From positions 57,070 through 121,069 of the forward strand of contig DASSNU010000014.1 in the NCBI GenBank assembly GCA_035701265.1: DNA of 64,000 nt, read 5' to 3'. The position numbers and the translations under genes were made by a program. This document shows, one piece after another, positions 17,968 through 26,175 of this stretch. Under the pieces are notes generated by a model. That model saw only the letters and a list, made by a program, of their open reading frames with translations, did no database searches and had not been told where the DNA came from. Position 1 is the first letter of the stretch. Each line of letters opens with the position of its first letter. The stretch is from DASSNU01 sp035701265. Lineage in GTDB: Bacteria; Gemmatimonadota; Gemmatimonadetes; Gemmatimonadales; Gemmatimonadaceae.

Positions 17968-18483
17968 GTGCGATTCTGGCTCTATGCCGCGATGTTGTTC
18001 TGTCTCCTTACGGTCATCTTCGTCGTGCTGCCTTCACCCGACTGGCACACGCGCCTCGCCGGAGGAACGCTGCCGCCTCAGCACTCGCCGGCTCGCTGCT
18101 TCGCGCTCGACTATTCACCGCCCGATACGCTCGGATGGCGGCCGACCGCGATCCGGCTGGGGACGGACAGTCTGTATCCGGGTTGGATGCAGGAGCGGCC
18201 AGCCTATCCGGCGGATGGCGAGTGGTCCAGCCATCCCGAGTACTTCGGCCGGTGGTGGACTGCCGGACCCGACTCGATCGATATCGGGATGTGGTATCAC
18301 GCTCCGATCATCCGGCTATCAGCGCGAGGGGACACTCTCGAGGGACGCACGCTGCACCGTTGGCGTTTGGCAGATGAGAGCCTGCTGGGCAGTCTGGTTC
18401 AGGCCATGTCGAGTCCTCCGCGCCAGACGGTTCGCGCCATCCCCGTGCCGTGCGCGTCCCGCGACTGGGCGACATGGCCGTAA
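17968..18483 (+). CDS. hypothetical protein with N-terminal membrane anchor
   Basis: The 171-residue product starts with a hydrophobic segment (FWLYAAMLFCLLTVIFVVL) and continues as a Trp- and Pro-rich extracytoplasmic domain with two Cys. The composition and length suggest a real anchored protein, but I know no family. I chose GTG at 17968 because AGGGGG lies a few bases upstream; an in-frame GTG at 17941 has no such site. Confidence 0.5.
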   Translation: MRFWLYAAMLFCLLTVIFVVLPSPDWHTRLAGGTLPPQHSPARCFALDYSPPDTLGWRPTAIRLGTDSLYPGWMQERPAYPADGEWSSHPEYFGRWWTAGPDSIDIGMWYHAPIIRLSARGDTLEGRTLHRWRLADESLLGSLVQAMSSPPRQTVRAIPVPCASRDWATWP

Positions 18484-18625
18484 GACACGCCGCATCTGTG
18501 TTACTGCGTGTCCCTCCGCCGCCTTGCGGACGCTCTCGCCCCGCAGGTCATCTCGGAGGCGTCTGCCCGCCGCCCCGGCGGGTACCCCGCCCACGCTGAT
18601 GCCGCGCCGCGCGCCCCCCCCCACC

Positions 18626-18682
18626 TTGACACCCCGCGTCCCGCCGCCTATATGTAGACAATCTTACTGTCGACAATCTGAC
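18626..18682 (+). promoter_or_regulatory. promoter with tandem operator repeats for the PadR/ADOP pair
   Basis: TTGACA at 18626-18631 and TATATG at 18649-18654 are 17 bases apart, a good housekeeping-type promoter. Immediately downstream are two 15-base direct repeats, TGTAGACAATCTTAC (18653-18667) and TGTCGACAATCTGAC (18668-18682), which differ at two positions. They cover the expected transcription start and end just before the ATG at 18684. Their place suggests binding by the encoded PadR protein and autorepression. The boxes are seen directly, and the regulator assignment is inferred. Confidence 0.7.
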
Positions 18683-18683
18683 T

Positions 18684-19025
18684 ATGCCCGCTGCCGACAC
18701 ACGACGCGCCGACCTCCTTCAGGGCACCCTCGACATGCTGGTGCTCAAAACGCTCTCCCTCCACCCGCTGCACGGCTACGCCATCGCGCAGCACATCGCG
18801 CGGCTCTCCGACGGCGTGCTCCAGGTGGAACAGGGGTCGCTCTACCCCGCGCTCGAGCGGCTGCTCAACAAGGGGCTGGTCACCGCGAAGTGGCAGTTGA
18901 GCCCCACCAAACGACGCGCGCGCTACTACACCATCACCGCGTCCGGGCGCAAGCAGCTCGGCGAGGCGGTCTCGGGCTACGACCGCGTCTCCCTGGCCAT
19001 CGCCCGCGTCCTCGGCCGTGCGTGA
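18684..19025 (+). CDS. PadR family transcriptional regulator
   Basis: The 113-residue product has the PadR winged-helix pattern: LQGTLDMLVLKTLSL, then HGYAIAQHI, the recognition segment LQVEQGSLYPALERL and the wing region RRARYYTITASGRKQL. PadR proteins of this size repress their own operon, usually one encoding a transporter. Ten bases separate it from the permease gene, so both are one unit. Tandem repeats overlap its promoter and end at its start codon. Confidence 0.92.
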   Translation: MPAADTRRADLLQGTLDMLVLKTLSLHPLHGYAIAQHIARLSDGVLQVEQGSLYPALERLLNKGLVTAKWQLSPTKRRARYYTITASGRKQLGEAVSGYDRVSLAIARVLGRA

Positions 19026-19035
19026 GCGCTGACCC

Positions 19036-21687
19036 ATGTCGCGCATTGACGGGTGGCGGCATCGCCTGAGCGTGCTCCTTCGCCGCGAGGAATACCACCG
19101 CGAGCAGGGAGAGGAAATTCGCTTCCATCTCGACCTGGAAGAGGGACAGCAGCGCGCCCAGTGCGGCGCGGGGGCGAGCGACGCGGACGTATCCGCCGCG
19201 GCGCGACGCCGGTTCGGGAACGTCACCTACATCGAAGAAGAGGTCCGGCACATGACGGGGCTCACCTGGATCGACGCGCTCTCGCGCGACCTGCGCCTTG
19301 CCGCGCGCTCACTGCGGCGCACGCCGGCGTTCACGCTCGCCGTGATCGTGACGCTCGCCATCGGCATCGGTGCGAACACCGCGATCTTCAGCTTCGTGCG
19401 CGGCGTGCTCCTCCGCCCGCTCCCCTTCCGTAGCGATCACGAGCTGGTGAAGCTGTGGACGGACCTGCCGGAGTTCGGCAAGGAGACGGCGTCGATGCCC
19501 GACTACGGCGACTGGAAGAGCCAGACGTCCAGCTTCCAGTCCATGGGCGCGTACGCGAACACGCGTTTCAATCTCTCCATGCCGAACAGCGAGCCGGAGC
19601 GGGTCGCCGCCGCCATGGCGGACGAGGACCTGTTCCGCACCCTCGGCCTCGCGCCCGCGCACGGGCGCGCGTTCACCGCGGGGGACATGGCGTTCGGTTC
19701 GTCGCACGTGGCCATCCTCTCCGACGCGCTCTGGCGGCGCTACTTCAACGCTGACCAGCGGGTGCTGAACAGCACCATCTACCTCAACGATCAACCGTAC
19801 ACCGTGATCGGCGTGGCGCCCGCAGGGGCGCACGCGCTCGTCCCGGCCGACCTGTGGGTGCCGCTCTCGTTCGATCCGAGCCGCACCTTCAGCCGTCGCG
19901 GCGACTTCCTGCACGTGATCGCGCGGCTCAAGCCGGGGATGACGACGGAGCGCGCGCAGCGCGATGCGAGCCGACTGGCCAGCGCGCTCGCGAGCGAGTA
20001 CCCGGCCACGAACGCCGGCGTGGGGATCCTGGTGCAACCGCTGCGCGACGTGATCATCGGGGACGTGCGCACGCCGCTCATCACGCTCGCCGCAGCGGTG
20101 GGATTGCTCCTGCTCATCGGCTGCGCGAACGTGGCGAACCTGATGCTCGCCCGCGCCACCGCGCGCCGGCGCGAGATGGCGGTGCGCGTGGCACTCGGCG
20201 CGGCACGCGGGCGACTCGTGCGCCAACTGCTCACCGAGAGCGTGGTGCTCGCGCTGGTGGGTGGCGCGGTGGGGATGCTGGTGGCGGTGGCCGGCGTGCG
20301 CGCGCTCAAGGCCGCGGCGCCCGCGGACATGCCACGGCTCGATGCCGTCCACGTGGACCTGGCCGTGTTCGCATTCGCCGCAGTGGTCGCGATGCTGTGC
20401 GGCATCGCATTCGGTCTCATGCCCGCGCTGCGCGCCACGCGCGGCACGCTGCACGTCCACCTGGCGCACGGCTCGCGTGGCAACGCGAGCGGGGGCGCGG
20501 AGCGGCTGCGCGGGGGGTTGGTGCTCGCGCAGACGGCGCTCGCGCTCATTCTGGCCGTGGGCGCGGGGTTGCTCGCGCGCAGCTTCCAACAGCTCCAACA
20601 GGTGAACCTGGGCTTCGACCAGCGCAACGTGCTCACGGCGCAGATGCTCATCCCGGCCAGCCGCTACGCCACGCCGGAGCAGCAGATCGCCTTCTTCCAG
20701 CAGGTGCGCGACCGGATGCGCGCCACCCCCGGCGTGCGCGATGCCGCGCTCACCACCGATCTCCCGATGGTCCCCAACTACAGCTATCTCGCCTTCGACG
20801 TCCGCGGCCGTCCGGCGCCGGCGCCGGGAGAGAAGACGCCCGATGCGATCGTAACGGTGGTGGACACCTCCTACTTCAGCACCATGCGCATGGCGCTCCG
20901 CTCCGGGCGCACCTTCACCGGCGCGGACCGGAGCGGCACACTGCCCACGGCGGTGGTGAGCGAGCAGATGGCGCGCACGTATTTCGGCGACGCCAGCCCG
21001 CTGGGCGAGCGCATCACGTTCGGCGATCCCACCGACACGACCGCCACGTGGTACACCATTGTCGGCGTGGTGGCCACGACGCGGCTGGAAGGCGTGGGAC
21101 GGGACGCGTATCCGCAAGTCTTCCTCCCAATGCAGCAGAGCGCGCAGCGCTCCATGTTCGTGGTGCTCCGCGCGGAGCGCGATGCCGCGGCGCTCATCAC
21201 TCCGCTCAGAAGCGCGGTCAAGGCGATCGATCCGGCACAGCCGATCGCCGACGTCGCCACCATGGAGGAGCGCGTGGCGCACTCGGTGGCGCCGGCACGA
21301 CTCAACTCGATGCTCATCGCGGTGTTCTCGATCATCGCCGTCGTGCTCGCCGGCGTCGGGATCTACGGCGTGGTGTCGTACACGGTGGCGCAGCGCACGC
21401 GGGAGATCGGCATCCGCCTGGCACTGGGCGCGAACGGGAGCGACGTGCTGCGCCTCATCACGCGCTGCGGAATGGCGCCCGCGCTGGCCGGTGTGGCGGT
21501 CGGGCTGGTGGCCGCGGTCTACCTCGCGCGTCTCGCGCGCGGACTGCTGTACGGCGTGACGGCGTGGGATCCGGTGAGCCTGGCCGGTGCGGCGCTGCTC
21601 CTCGCCGCCATCGCCGCGATGGCGTGCCTGGTGCCCGGATTGCGGGCGGCGCGCGTGCAGCCGGTGGTGGCGCTCACGGAGGAGTGA
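19036..21687 (+). CDS. ADOP-type ABC permease (MacB/FtsX-like), orphan permease
   Basis: The 883-residue protein has a cytosolic N-terminal segment of about 80 residues containing HLDLEEGQQRAQ and RRFGNVTYIEEEVR, then the MacB periplasmic core and two FtsX-type permease blocks. The segment LGIGAN-type motif appears as LAIGIGANTAIFSFV, and the last block ends with the usual TREIGIRLALGAN and RAARVQPVVAL. This architecture is the acidobacterial duplicated orphan permease group, and no ATP-binding gene is next to it. Members act in the inner membrane and their substrate is unknown. It follows its PadR regulator by 10 bases. Confidence 0.92.
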   Translation: MSRIDGWRHRLSVLLRREEYHREQGEEIRFHLDLEEGQQRAQCGAGASDADVSAAARRRFGNVTYIEEEVRHMTGLTWIDALSRDLRLAARSLRRTPAFTLAVIVTLAIGIGANTAIFSFVRGVLLRPLPFRSDHELVKLWTDLPEFGKETASMPDYGDWKSQTSSFQSMGAYANTRFNLSMPNSEPERVAAAMADEDLFRTLGLAPAHGRAFTAGDMAFGSSHVAILSDALWRRYFNADQRVLNSTIYLNDQPYTVIGVAPAGAHALVPADLWVPLSFDPSRTFSRRGDFLHVIARLKPGMTTERAQRDASRLASALASEYPATNAGVGILVQPLRDVIIGDVRTPLITLAAAVGLLLLIGCANVANLMLARATARRREMAVRVALGAARGRLVRQLLTESVVLALVGGAVGMLVAVAGVRALKAAAPADMPRLDAVHVDLAVFAFAAVVAMLCGIAFGLMPALRATRGTLHVHLAHGSRGNASGGAERLRGGLVLAQTALALILAVGAGLLARSFQQLQQVNLGFDQRNVLTAQMLIPASRYATPEQQIAFFQQVRDRMRATPGVRDAALTTDLPMVPNYSYLAFDVRGRPAPAPGEKTPDAIVTVVDTSYFSTMRMALRSGRTFTGADRSGTLPTAVVSEQMARTYFGDASPLGERITFGDPTDTTATWYTIVGVVATTRLEGVGRDAYPQVFLPMQQSAQRSMFVVLRAERDAAALITPLRSAVKAIDPAQPIADVATMEERVAHSVAPARLNSMLIAVFSIIAVVLAGVGIYGVVSYTVAQRTREIGIRLALGANGSDVLRLITRCGMAPALAGVAVGLVAAVYLARLARGLLYGVTAWDPVSLAGAALLLAAIAAMACLVPGLRAARVQPVVALTEE

Positions 21688-21718
21688 GTGGGGGCAGCAT
21701 CACGCTCCGGCCGCGGAT

Positions 21719-22276
21719 TCAACTGAACCAGACGGCAATGTCGGCGCGCTCCTCCCACCGAGAGGTGGCGGTGCGCACGAGCCAGATCACGCGTCCGCTG
21801 CCGCAGAGACCGCCGCACAGGTGTTCCACGTACACCGCAGCCTGCGACGAGTCGTCACTGAAGACAACGGGGGAGACGGCGAACACGACCGAGCCGCCCA
21901 TACCACGGACCTGTATCCGCCGGGAGTCTTCCGGACTGACGACGAGAACGCCAGCGGGAAGTGCCAACGTAGTTGCCTCCCGCACGGCGGAGGCAGCCTG
22001 AACCAGGCGCGGTATCAGGACGGGCGACATCGCGGCTAGTGCGCTGTCGGCCAGTGCACGTGCACCGCCGATGAAGCCGCCGTCGAAGCGCGCGGTGCGA
22101 CTCTCGACCGTTATCGGGCCGGTGATGCCGTCGTCGCGTGATTGTGCGAACACCGCAGCATAGACCTGTGTCGCGAGCGGGATGGCGGCGCGCGTAACGG
22201 GCGCGGACTGCGGGCGTGCACAACAGAGAAGAACGCCAGCCAGCAGCGACGAGAGAACCCTCGCCGTCCCCCTCAT
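21719..22276 (-). CDS. lipoprotein coupled to vapC, function unknown
   Basis: The ATG at 22276 overlaps the vapC stop as ATGA. The 185-residue product has a signal peptide ending VLLCC, which fits a lipobox, and then a mixed domain with the C-terminal cysteines HLCGGLCGSG. I recognise no family. Coupling of an exported protein to a toxin-antitoxin operon is unusual and may be accidental. It converges on the ADOP permease with 31 bases between stops. Confidence 0.65.
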   Translation of the reverse strand: MRGTARVLSSLLAGVLLCCARPQSAPVTRAAIPLATQVYAAVFAQSRDDGITGPITVESRTARFDGGFIGGARALADSALAAMSPVLIPRLVQAASAVREATTLALPAGVLVVSPEDSRRIQVRGMGGSVVFAVSPVVFSDDSSQAAVYVEHLCGGLCGSGRVIWLVRTATSRWEERADIAVWFS

Positions 22277-22662
22277 GCCCGCACCACCTTCACGTCGTAG
22301 CGCGCGAAGATCCGGTCGACCGTCATGATCGGCACGTCTTCCACCTGCGCCTGCGCCGCGAGCAGCCGGTCGAACGGATCGCGATGGCGCGGCGGGAGCG
22401 ACGCCACCTGCAGCGCGTGACGGTGCAACACCGGAAGCGGCGTGACGCGCGTCTCCCACATCCAGACGGGCACCCGCTCCGCCGCGGGAGCATCGAGGCG
22501 CAGCTTGCCGAGCGCCTGCTTGATGGCGATCTCCCACGCGCTCACCGCCGAGAGGAGGAGCTCGGTGTCCTCCGAGGCGATGAGCGCATGGGCACGCCGT
22601 GACAGCCGCTCCGGCTCGAGGAGCATCCACAGCCAGACGTGCGTGTCGAGGAGCACCCTCAC
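22273..22662 (-). CDS. vapC: VapC-type PIN-domain ribonuclease toxin
   Basis: The 129-residue protein is a PIN-domain toxin that cleaves RNA when free of its antitoxin. Acidic active-site residues are in place: Asp6 in LLDTHVWLW, Glu44 in SAWEIAIK, Asp95 or Asp98 in HRDPFDRLL, and Asp116 in MTVDRIF. The GTG at 22662 overlaps the antitoxin stop as GTGA, which is typical for coupled vapBC. It belongs to the subgroup with LDTHVWLW, usually paired with Phd-like antitoxins. Confidence 0.92.
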   Translation of the reverse strand: MRVLLDTHVWLWMLLEPERLSRRAHALIASEDTELLLSAVSAWEIAIKQALGKLRLDAPAAERVPVWMWETRVTPLPVLHRHALQVASLPPRHRDPFDRLLAAQAQVEDVPIMTVDRIFARYDVKVVRA

Positions 22663-22931
22663 TGCTCGAAGTCCGCGAGCACGTCCTCCGGCAGCGGGGC
22701 GTCGAAGTCCTCGGCGATCCACATCTCGCCGCGCGCGATCCCGAGCGCGCGCTCGCCAGGCGGCGTCTCGCGCACCAGTCGCGCCACCGGCACGCCTGCG
22801 CGCGCGATGATCACCTCCTCTCCCTGCTCCACGCGTTCGAGGAGCTTGGAGAGCTGCGTCTTGGCATCGTGCACGTTGTACGTGACGGCCGCCGTCTCGC
22901 GGACGGCGCGGGGCTTCGGGTGACGAGTCAT
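22659..22931 (-). CDS. vapB: VapB/Phd-type antitoxin
   Basis: The 90-residue protein carries the Phd/YefM DNA-binding fold at its N-terminus: TYNVHDAKTQLSKLLERVEQG, then EEVIIARAGVPVARLV. The acidic C-terminus (EDFDAPLPEDVLADFEQ) would wrap the toxin. I chose the ATG at 22931 over 22940 because the -10 box covers 22939-22944. The transcript is then predicted to begin at or next to the ATG, so the message looks leaderless. It is the first gene of the vapBC-lipoprotein unit and probably autorepresses it. Confidence 0.9.
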   Translation of the reverse strand: MTRHPKPRAVRETAAVTYNVHDAKTQLSKLLERVEQGEEVIIARAGVPVARLVRETPPGERALGIARGEMWIAEDFDAPLPEDVLADFEQ

Positions 22932-22938
22932 GGGGAGC

Positions 22939-22967
22939 ATATTAGCTAAGCTGGTGGACTAAGTCAA
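22939..22967 (-). promoter_or_regulatory. vapBC promoter, apparently leaderless, with a small palindrome
   Basis: On the minus strand TTGACT (22967-22962) and TAATAT (22944-22939) are separated by 17 bases. The predicted transcription start falls at about 22931-22932, the A of the vapB ATG. The palindrome TTAGCTAA at 22942-22949 overlaps the -10 box and could be a VapB operator. Confidence 0.7.
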
Positions 22968-23026
22968 GAGGCTGGCCGGGTCGACGCGGCGGAGGGCGGT
23001 CACGATGCGATCTCCGAGGATGCGCC

Positions 23027-23317
23027 TCAGCGGGTGGTGACCACCATCGCCCACTTGCCCGCGGTATCGAAATGCCGCTCGCTGGCCTCCAGTGGCGCGA
23101 GGATCTCGATCGTCTCCACGCGCTGCTGATCCAGGCGTGCCAGCGCTTCTAGGGGCTCGCCGAACTTGCCATCGATCACGATGACCGCGTCCTCGATGGG
23201 GTGGCAACCGCCCCCGCACTGGCAGAATTCAAGAATTCTGTACTCTGCGGGCGCGGTGGGCGCGGCGCATGCGGCGAGGGTCACAAGAAGGATGGAGAGC
23301 TCCGTGCGCAGCTTCAT
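23027..23317 (-). CDS. small lipoprotein with TonB-plug-like domain
   Basis: The 96-residue product has a lipoprotein signal ending TLAAC and then one compact domain. Its sequence pattern, AVIVIDGKFGEPLEALARL, then VETIEIL and a closing WAMVVTTR, follows the plug domain of TonB-dependent receptors (a strand with IDG, a helix, IEVL, a Gly-Ala loop, and GVIVVTT). No barrel follows, so this would be a plug module alone. The function is unknown. The start at 23317 is chosen for the signal peptide; an upstream in-frame start at 23368 is possible. Confidence 0.6.
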   Translation of the reverse strand: MKLRTELSILLVTLAACAAPTAPAEYRILEFCQCGGGCHPIEDAVIVIDGKFGEPLEALARLDQQRVETIEILAPLEASERHFDTAGKWAMVVTTR

Positions 23318-23437
23318 GCTGGATGGACGTCGTACCGCGAAGGCCTTGCACACGGTCCGCGCAAGCAACTCCGCATCGCCTCGCGCCGTCGCCGATGCTA
23401 TGCTTCCTGTTCACAGACTTCCGACACGAGGCTCGCC

Positions 23438-24154
23438 ATGCGCCGGATCATCACGCACGCACTCGCGCTCGCCGCCCTGCCGGCTGCGCTCACACTCGCA
23501 CCGATCACCGCCGCCGCACAGCAGCACGAAGAGACCACGCGCACCGTGGCCGGCGGAGGGATTTCCGTACCGGGATGGCACGGGATGGTGGACGCACGCG
23601 CCGCGTCGCGCGGCGCCAAGGTGGAAGACGCCCAGCTCGCGCGGCAGGGGAACGCGCTGCACGTCACCACCGGTCCCGCCGTCACCTACTGGAATCCGCA
23701 GAACACCGCCAAGGGCGACTACACGGTGAAGGCGACGTTCACCGAGCCCAAGTACATGAACCTGAACAACCACCCGCACCCGTACGGGATCGTGATCGGC
23801 GGGCACGACCTGGGGACGGAGAACGCGCGCTATCTCTACTGCGCGGCGTACGGCAACGGGCGCTTCATCGTGCGCGGCTTCGGACCGCAGCCGTTCCAGT
23901 TGAACGGACGCGGCGAGATGAACGATGCGGTACACAAGGCGGCCGGCCAGGGGCAGCCGGTCACGCAGGAGATCGCCGTCACGGTGAAGGGTGACAGCGT
24001 CTCCTGTTCCATCAACGGCACCGTGGTGGCGAGCTACGACAAGTCGCAGGTGGTGGGAGACGGCAAGCTGCCGTCCACCGACGGCGTGTACGGCGTGCGC
24101 TTCGCCCACAACACCGAGGGGACGGTCACCGGGCTCACGGTGACGAAGCCGTAG
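23438..24154 (+). CDS. secreted protein resembling DUF1080-type concanavalin-like domains
   Basis: The 238-residue product starts with a signal peptide cut after TAAAQ. The rest is a strand-rich domain with GNALHVTTGPAVTYW, GDYTVKATFTE, PYGIVIGG and a closing GTVTGLTV. The layout recalls laminin-G or DUF1080-like domains of secreted carbohydrate-active proteins, but I do not see a catalytic motif. It stands alone. In-frame sequence upstream of 23438 is not part of the gene, because the signal peptide begins here. Confidence 0.6.
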   Translation: MRRIITHALALAALPAALTLAPITAAAQQHEETTRTVAGGGISVPGWHGMVDARAASRGAKVEDAQLARQGNALHVTTGPAVTYWNPQNTAKGDYTVKATFTEPKYMNLNNHPHPYGIVIGGHDLGTENARYLYCAAYGNGRFIVRGFGPQPFQLNGRGEMNDAVHKAAGQGQPVTQEIAVTVKGDSVSCSINGTVVASYDKSQVVGDGKLPSTDGVYGVRFAHNTEGTVTGLTVTKP

Positions 24155-24233
24155 CGTCGCGGGTCAGCTGTAGTGCCTCGCACGGCGCACACTTGTCACG
24201 CACCGCGCGATGCACTACGGAGCACGTGCGCCT

Positions 24234-25535
24234 CTAGCGAGTGCCCGTGGATGGCGACGAGTCATCCTCCTCGGTGAGTCGTTCGGCCCGTCGCATCAAG
24301 AGCTCCCGCTCGCGCGCGTTCCGCGTCAGCGTGGCGGCGCGCTCCAGCTCGGCGCGCGCTTCGCCGCGGCGGCCGAGCTTCGCGAGCAGGTCCGCGCGCA
24401 CGGCCGGCAGAAGGTGATAGCCGCGCATCGCCGGCGCATCCACCAGCGTGTCGACGATCTCCAGCGCCTCGGCGGGGCCGTACGCCATCGACACCGCCAC
24501 CGCACGGTTGAGCTCCACCACCGGCGAGGGCGCGACCTGCGCGAGCGCATCGTAGAGCGCGACGATGCGCGGCCAGTCGGTCTCCTCCGCCGTGCGCGCG
24601 CGAGCGTGACAGGCTGCGATCGCGCCCTGCAGAGCGTACGCCCCCAGCGGTTCCGCCGCGTGCTCCGCGCGCGCGAGCGCGGCGAGTCCGCGCTGGATGA
24701 GCAGGTGATCCCACCGGCCACGGTCCTGGTCGAGGAGCAGCACGGGCTCTCCGTCCGGCCCCACGCGCGCGCGCAGCCGCGACGCCTGGATCTCCATGAG
24801 CGCCACCAGCCCGTGCACCTCCGACTCCTCGGGCGCCAGCTCGGCCAGGATGCGTCCCAGGCGCAGCGCGTCCTCGCACAGCGCGGGACGCACCCAGTCG
24901 TCCCCCGCGGTGGCGGCGTATCCCTCGTTGAAGATGAGGTAGATGACCTCGAGCACCGAAGCCAGACGCTCCGCCAGCTCCGCGCCGCGCGGCACCTCGA
25001 AGGGCACGTGCGACTCGCGCAGCGTGCGCTTGGCGCGCACGATGCGCTGCGCCATGGTGCTCTCCGAGACGAGAAAGGCGCGCGCGATCTCGTCGGTGGT
25101 GAGTCCGCCCAGAAGGCGCAGTGTGAGCGCGACGCGCGCCTCGGTGGGGAGCACGGGGTGACAGGCGGTGAAGACGAGACGCAGCAGGTCGTCGCCGACC
25201 GGATCGTCCAGCGCTTCGTGCATCGCATCCACCGCGTGCTCGCCCTCGGCATCCATCGCGCGGCCGAGCTGCTCGTGTTTGCGCCCGGACATCGTGTCGT
25301 GACGCATGCGGTCGATCGCGCGGCGCTTCGCGACGCCCATGAGCCAGGCGCCCGGATTCTTCGGCACGCCCGACTCGGGCCACTGCTCGAGCGCGGCGAC
25401 GAACGCATCCTGCGCGAGGTCCTCGGCCAGCCCCACGTCGCGCACCATGCGCGCGAGCGCGGCAATGATCTTCGCCGACTCCATGCGCCAGACGGCCTCG
25501 ATGGTGCGATGGATGTCGGACACTATCGCGCGCAC
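24234..25535 (-). CDS. ECF42-type RNA polymerase sigma factor with TPR-like C-terminus
   Basis: The 433-residue protein starts with sigma region 2 (IAALARMVRDVGLAEDLAQDAFVAAL), then sigma region 4 (TTDEIARAFLVSESTMAQRIVRAK). A long C-terminal part follows, containing ELNRAVAVSMAYGPAEALEI, as in the ECF42 group. No anti-sigma gene is adjacent, and the C-terminal part is thought to control such factors. The DGPF-motif protein gene lies directly upstream, 45 bases away, which is the hallmark partner of this group. The start at 25535 is a GTG with no strong ribosome site, so it is approximate. Confidence 0.9.
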   Translation of the reverse strand: MRAIVSDIHRTIEAVWRMESAKIIAALARMVRDVGLAEDLAQDAFVAALEQWPESGVPKNPGAWLMGVAKRRAIDRMRHDTMSGRKHEQLGRAMDAEGEHAVDAMHEALDDPVGDDLLRLVFTACHPVLPTEARVALTLRLLGGLTTDEIARAFLVSESTMAQRIVRAKRTLRESHVPFEVPRGAELAERLASVLEVIYLIFNEGYAATAGDDWVRPALCEDALRLGRILAELAPEESEVHGLVALMEIQASRLRARVGPDGEPVLLLDQDRGRWDHLLIQRGLAALARAEHAAEPLGAYALQGAIAACHARARTAEETDWPRIVALYDALAQVAPSPVVELNRAVAVSMAYGPAEALEIVDTLVDAPAMRGYHLLPAVRADLLAKLGRRGEARAELERAATLTRNARERELLMRRAERLTEEDDSSPSTGTR

Positions 25536-25580
25536 GCGTGAAAGGTCCGCGTGGAGCCATGCGCGCGCGACGCGTCCACG

Positions 25581-26009
25581 CTATGCATTGCGCCGTTGCC
25601 GGTCCGCCTGCGCACGCAGGCGCTCCTCCTGTGCGCGCAGCTCCGGCGTGAGCTCCGTGCCGAAGTCGTCCGCCTCGAACACCTGACGGAGCTCCACCTC
25701 CGTGCCACCGTCGAAGGGCGCGCGCTTGAGCCACTCGATCGCCTCCTCGCGCGAGCGGCACTGCCAGAGCCAGAAGCCGGCGATGAGCTCCTTGGTTTCG
25801 GTGAACGGACCGTCACGCACCACGCGCTTGTCGCCGTCGAACTTCACGCGCACGCCGCGCGACGTGGGGTGCAGCCCCTCGCCGGCGAGCATCACCCCTG
25901 CCCGCACCAGCTCCTCGTTGTACTTGCCCATCGCCTCGAGCATCTCGCGCGTGGGCATCACCCCCGCCTCCGAGCTCTCATCCGCCTTGACGAGCACCAT
26001 GAACCGCAT
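25581..26009 (-). CDS. YCII/DGPF-domain protein, partner of the ECF42 sigma factor
   Basis: The 142-residue product has the ferredoxin-like YCII fold, with MRFMVLVKADESSEAG at the N-terminus, the signature DGPF inside VVRDGPFTETKELIAGFWLW, and the helix SREEAIEWLKRAP. Such proteins are cytoplasmic, and their reaction is not known. GGAGAG precedes the start at 26009. It is first in a two-gene unit with the ECF42 sigma gene, a pairing that is conserved in many bacteria. Confidence 0.9.
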   Translation of the reverse strand: MRFMVLVKADESSEAGVMPTREMLEAMGKYNEELVRAGVMLAGEGLHPTSRGVRVKFDGDKRVVRDGPFTETKELIAGFWLWQCRSREEAIEWLKRAPFDGGTEVELRQVFEADDFGTELTPELRAQEERLRAQADRQRRNA

Positions 26010-26175
26010 GGGAGTCTCTCCGTTGATGTGTGCGACGCCGGCCGCGGAGCCCGCGTGCCCCGCTCAGCATGGCTTCTACATCCACGTCGATCGAGGGAGA
26101 TGGAAATCGACATCCGGCGGCGCGGGACAAGATCGAGTCCGGTAGCAGATTGCGCACGGCAACATCCGCGAGCGA

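Noticed and set aside
19309..21282. 657-codon minus-strand frame antisense to the first ADOP permease
   Set aside because: It is a shadow of the permease frame, with His/Arg-rich composition and no domain.
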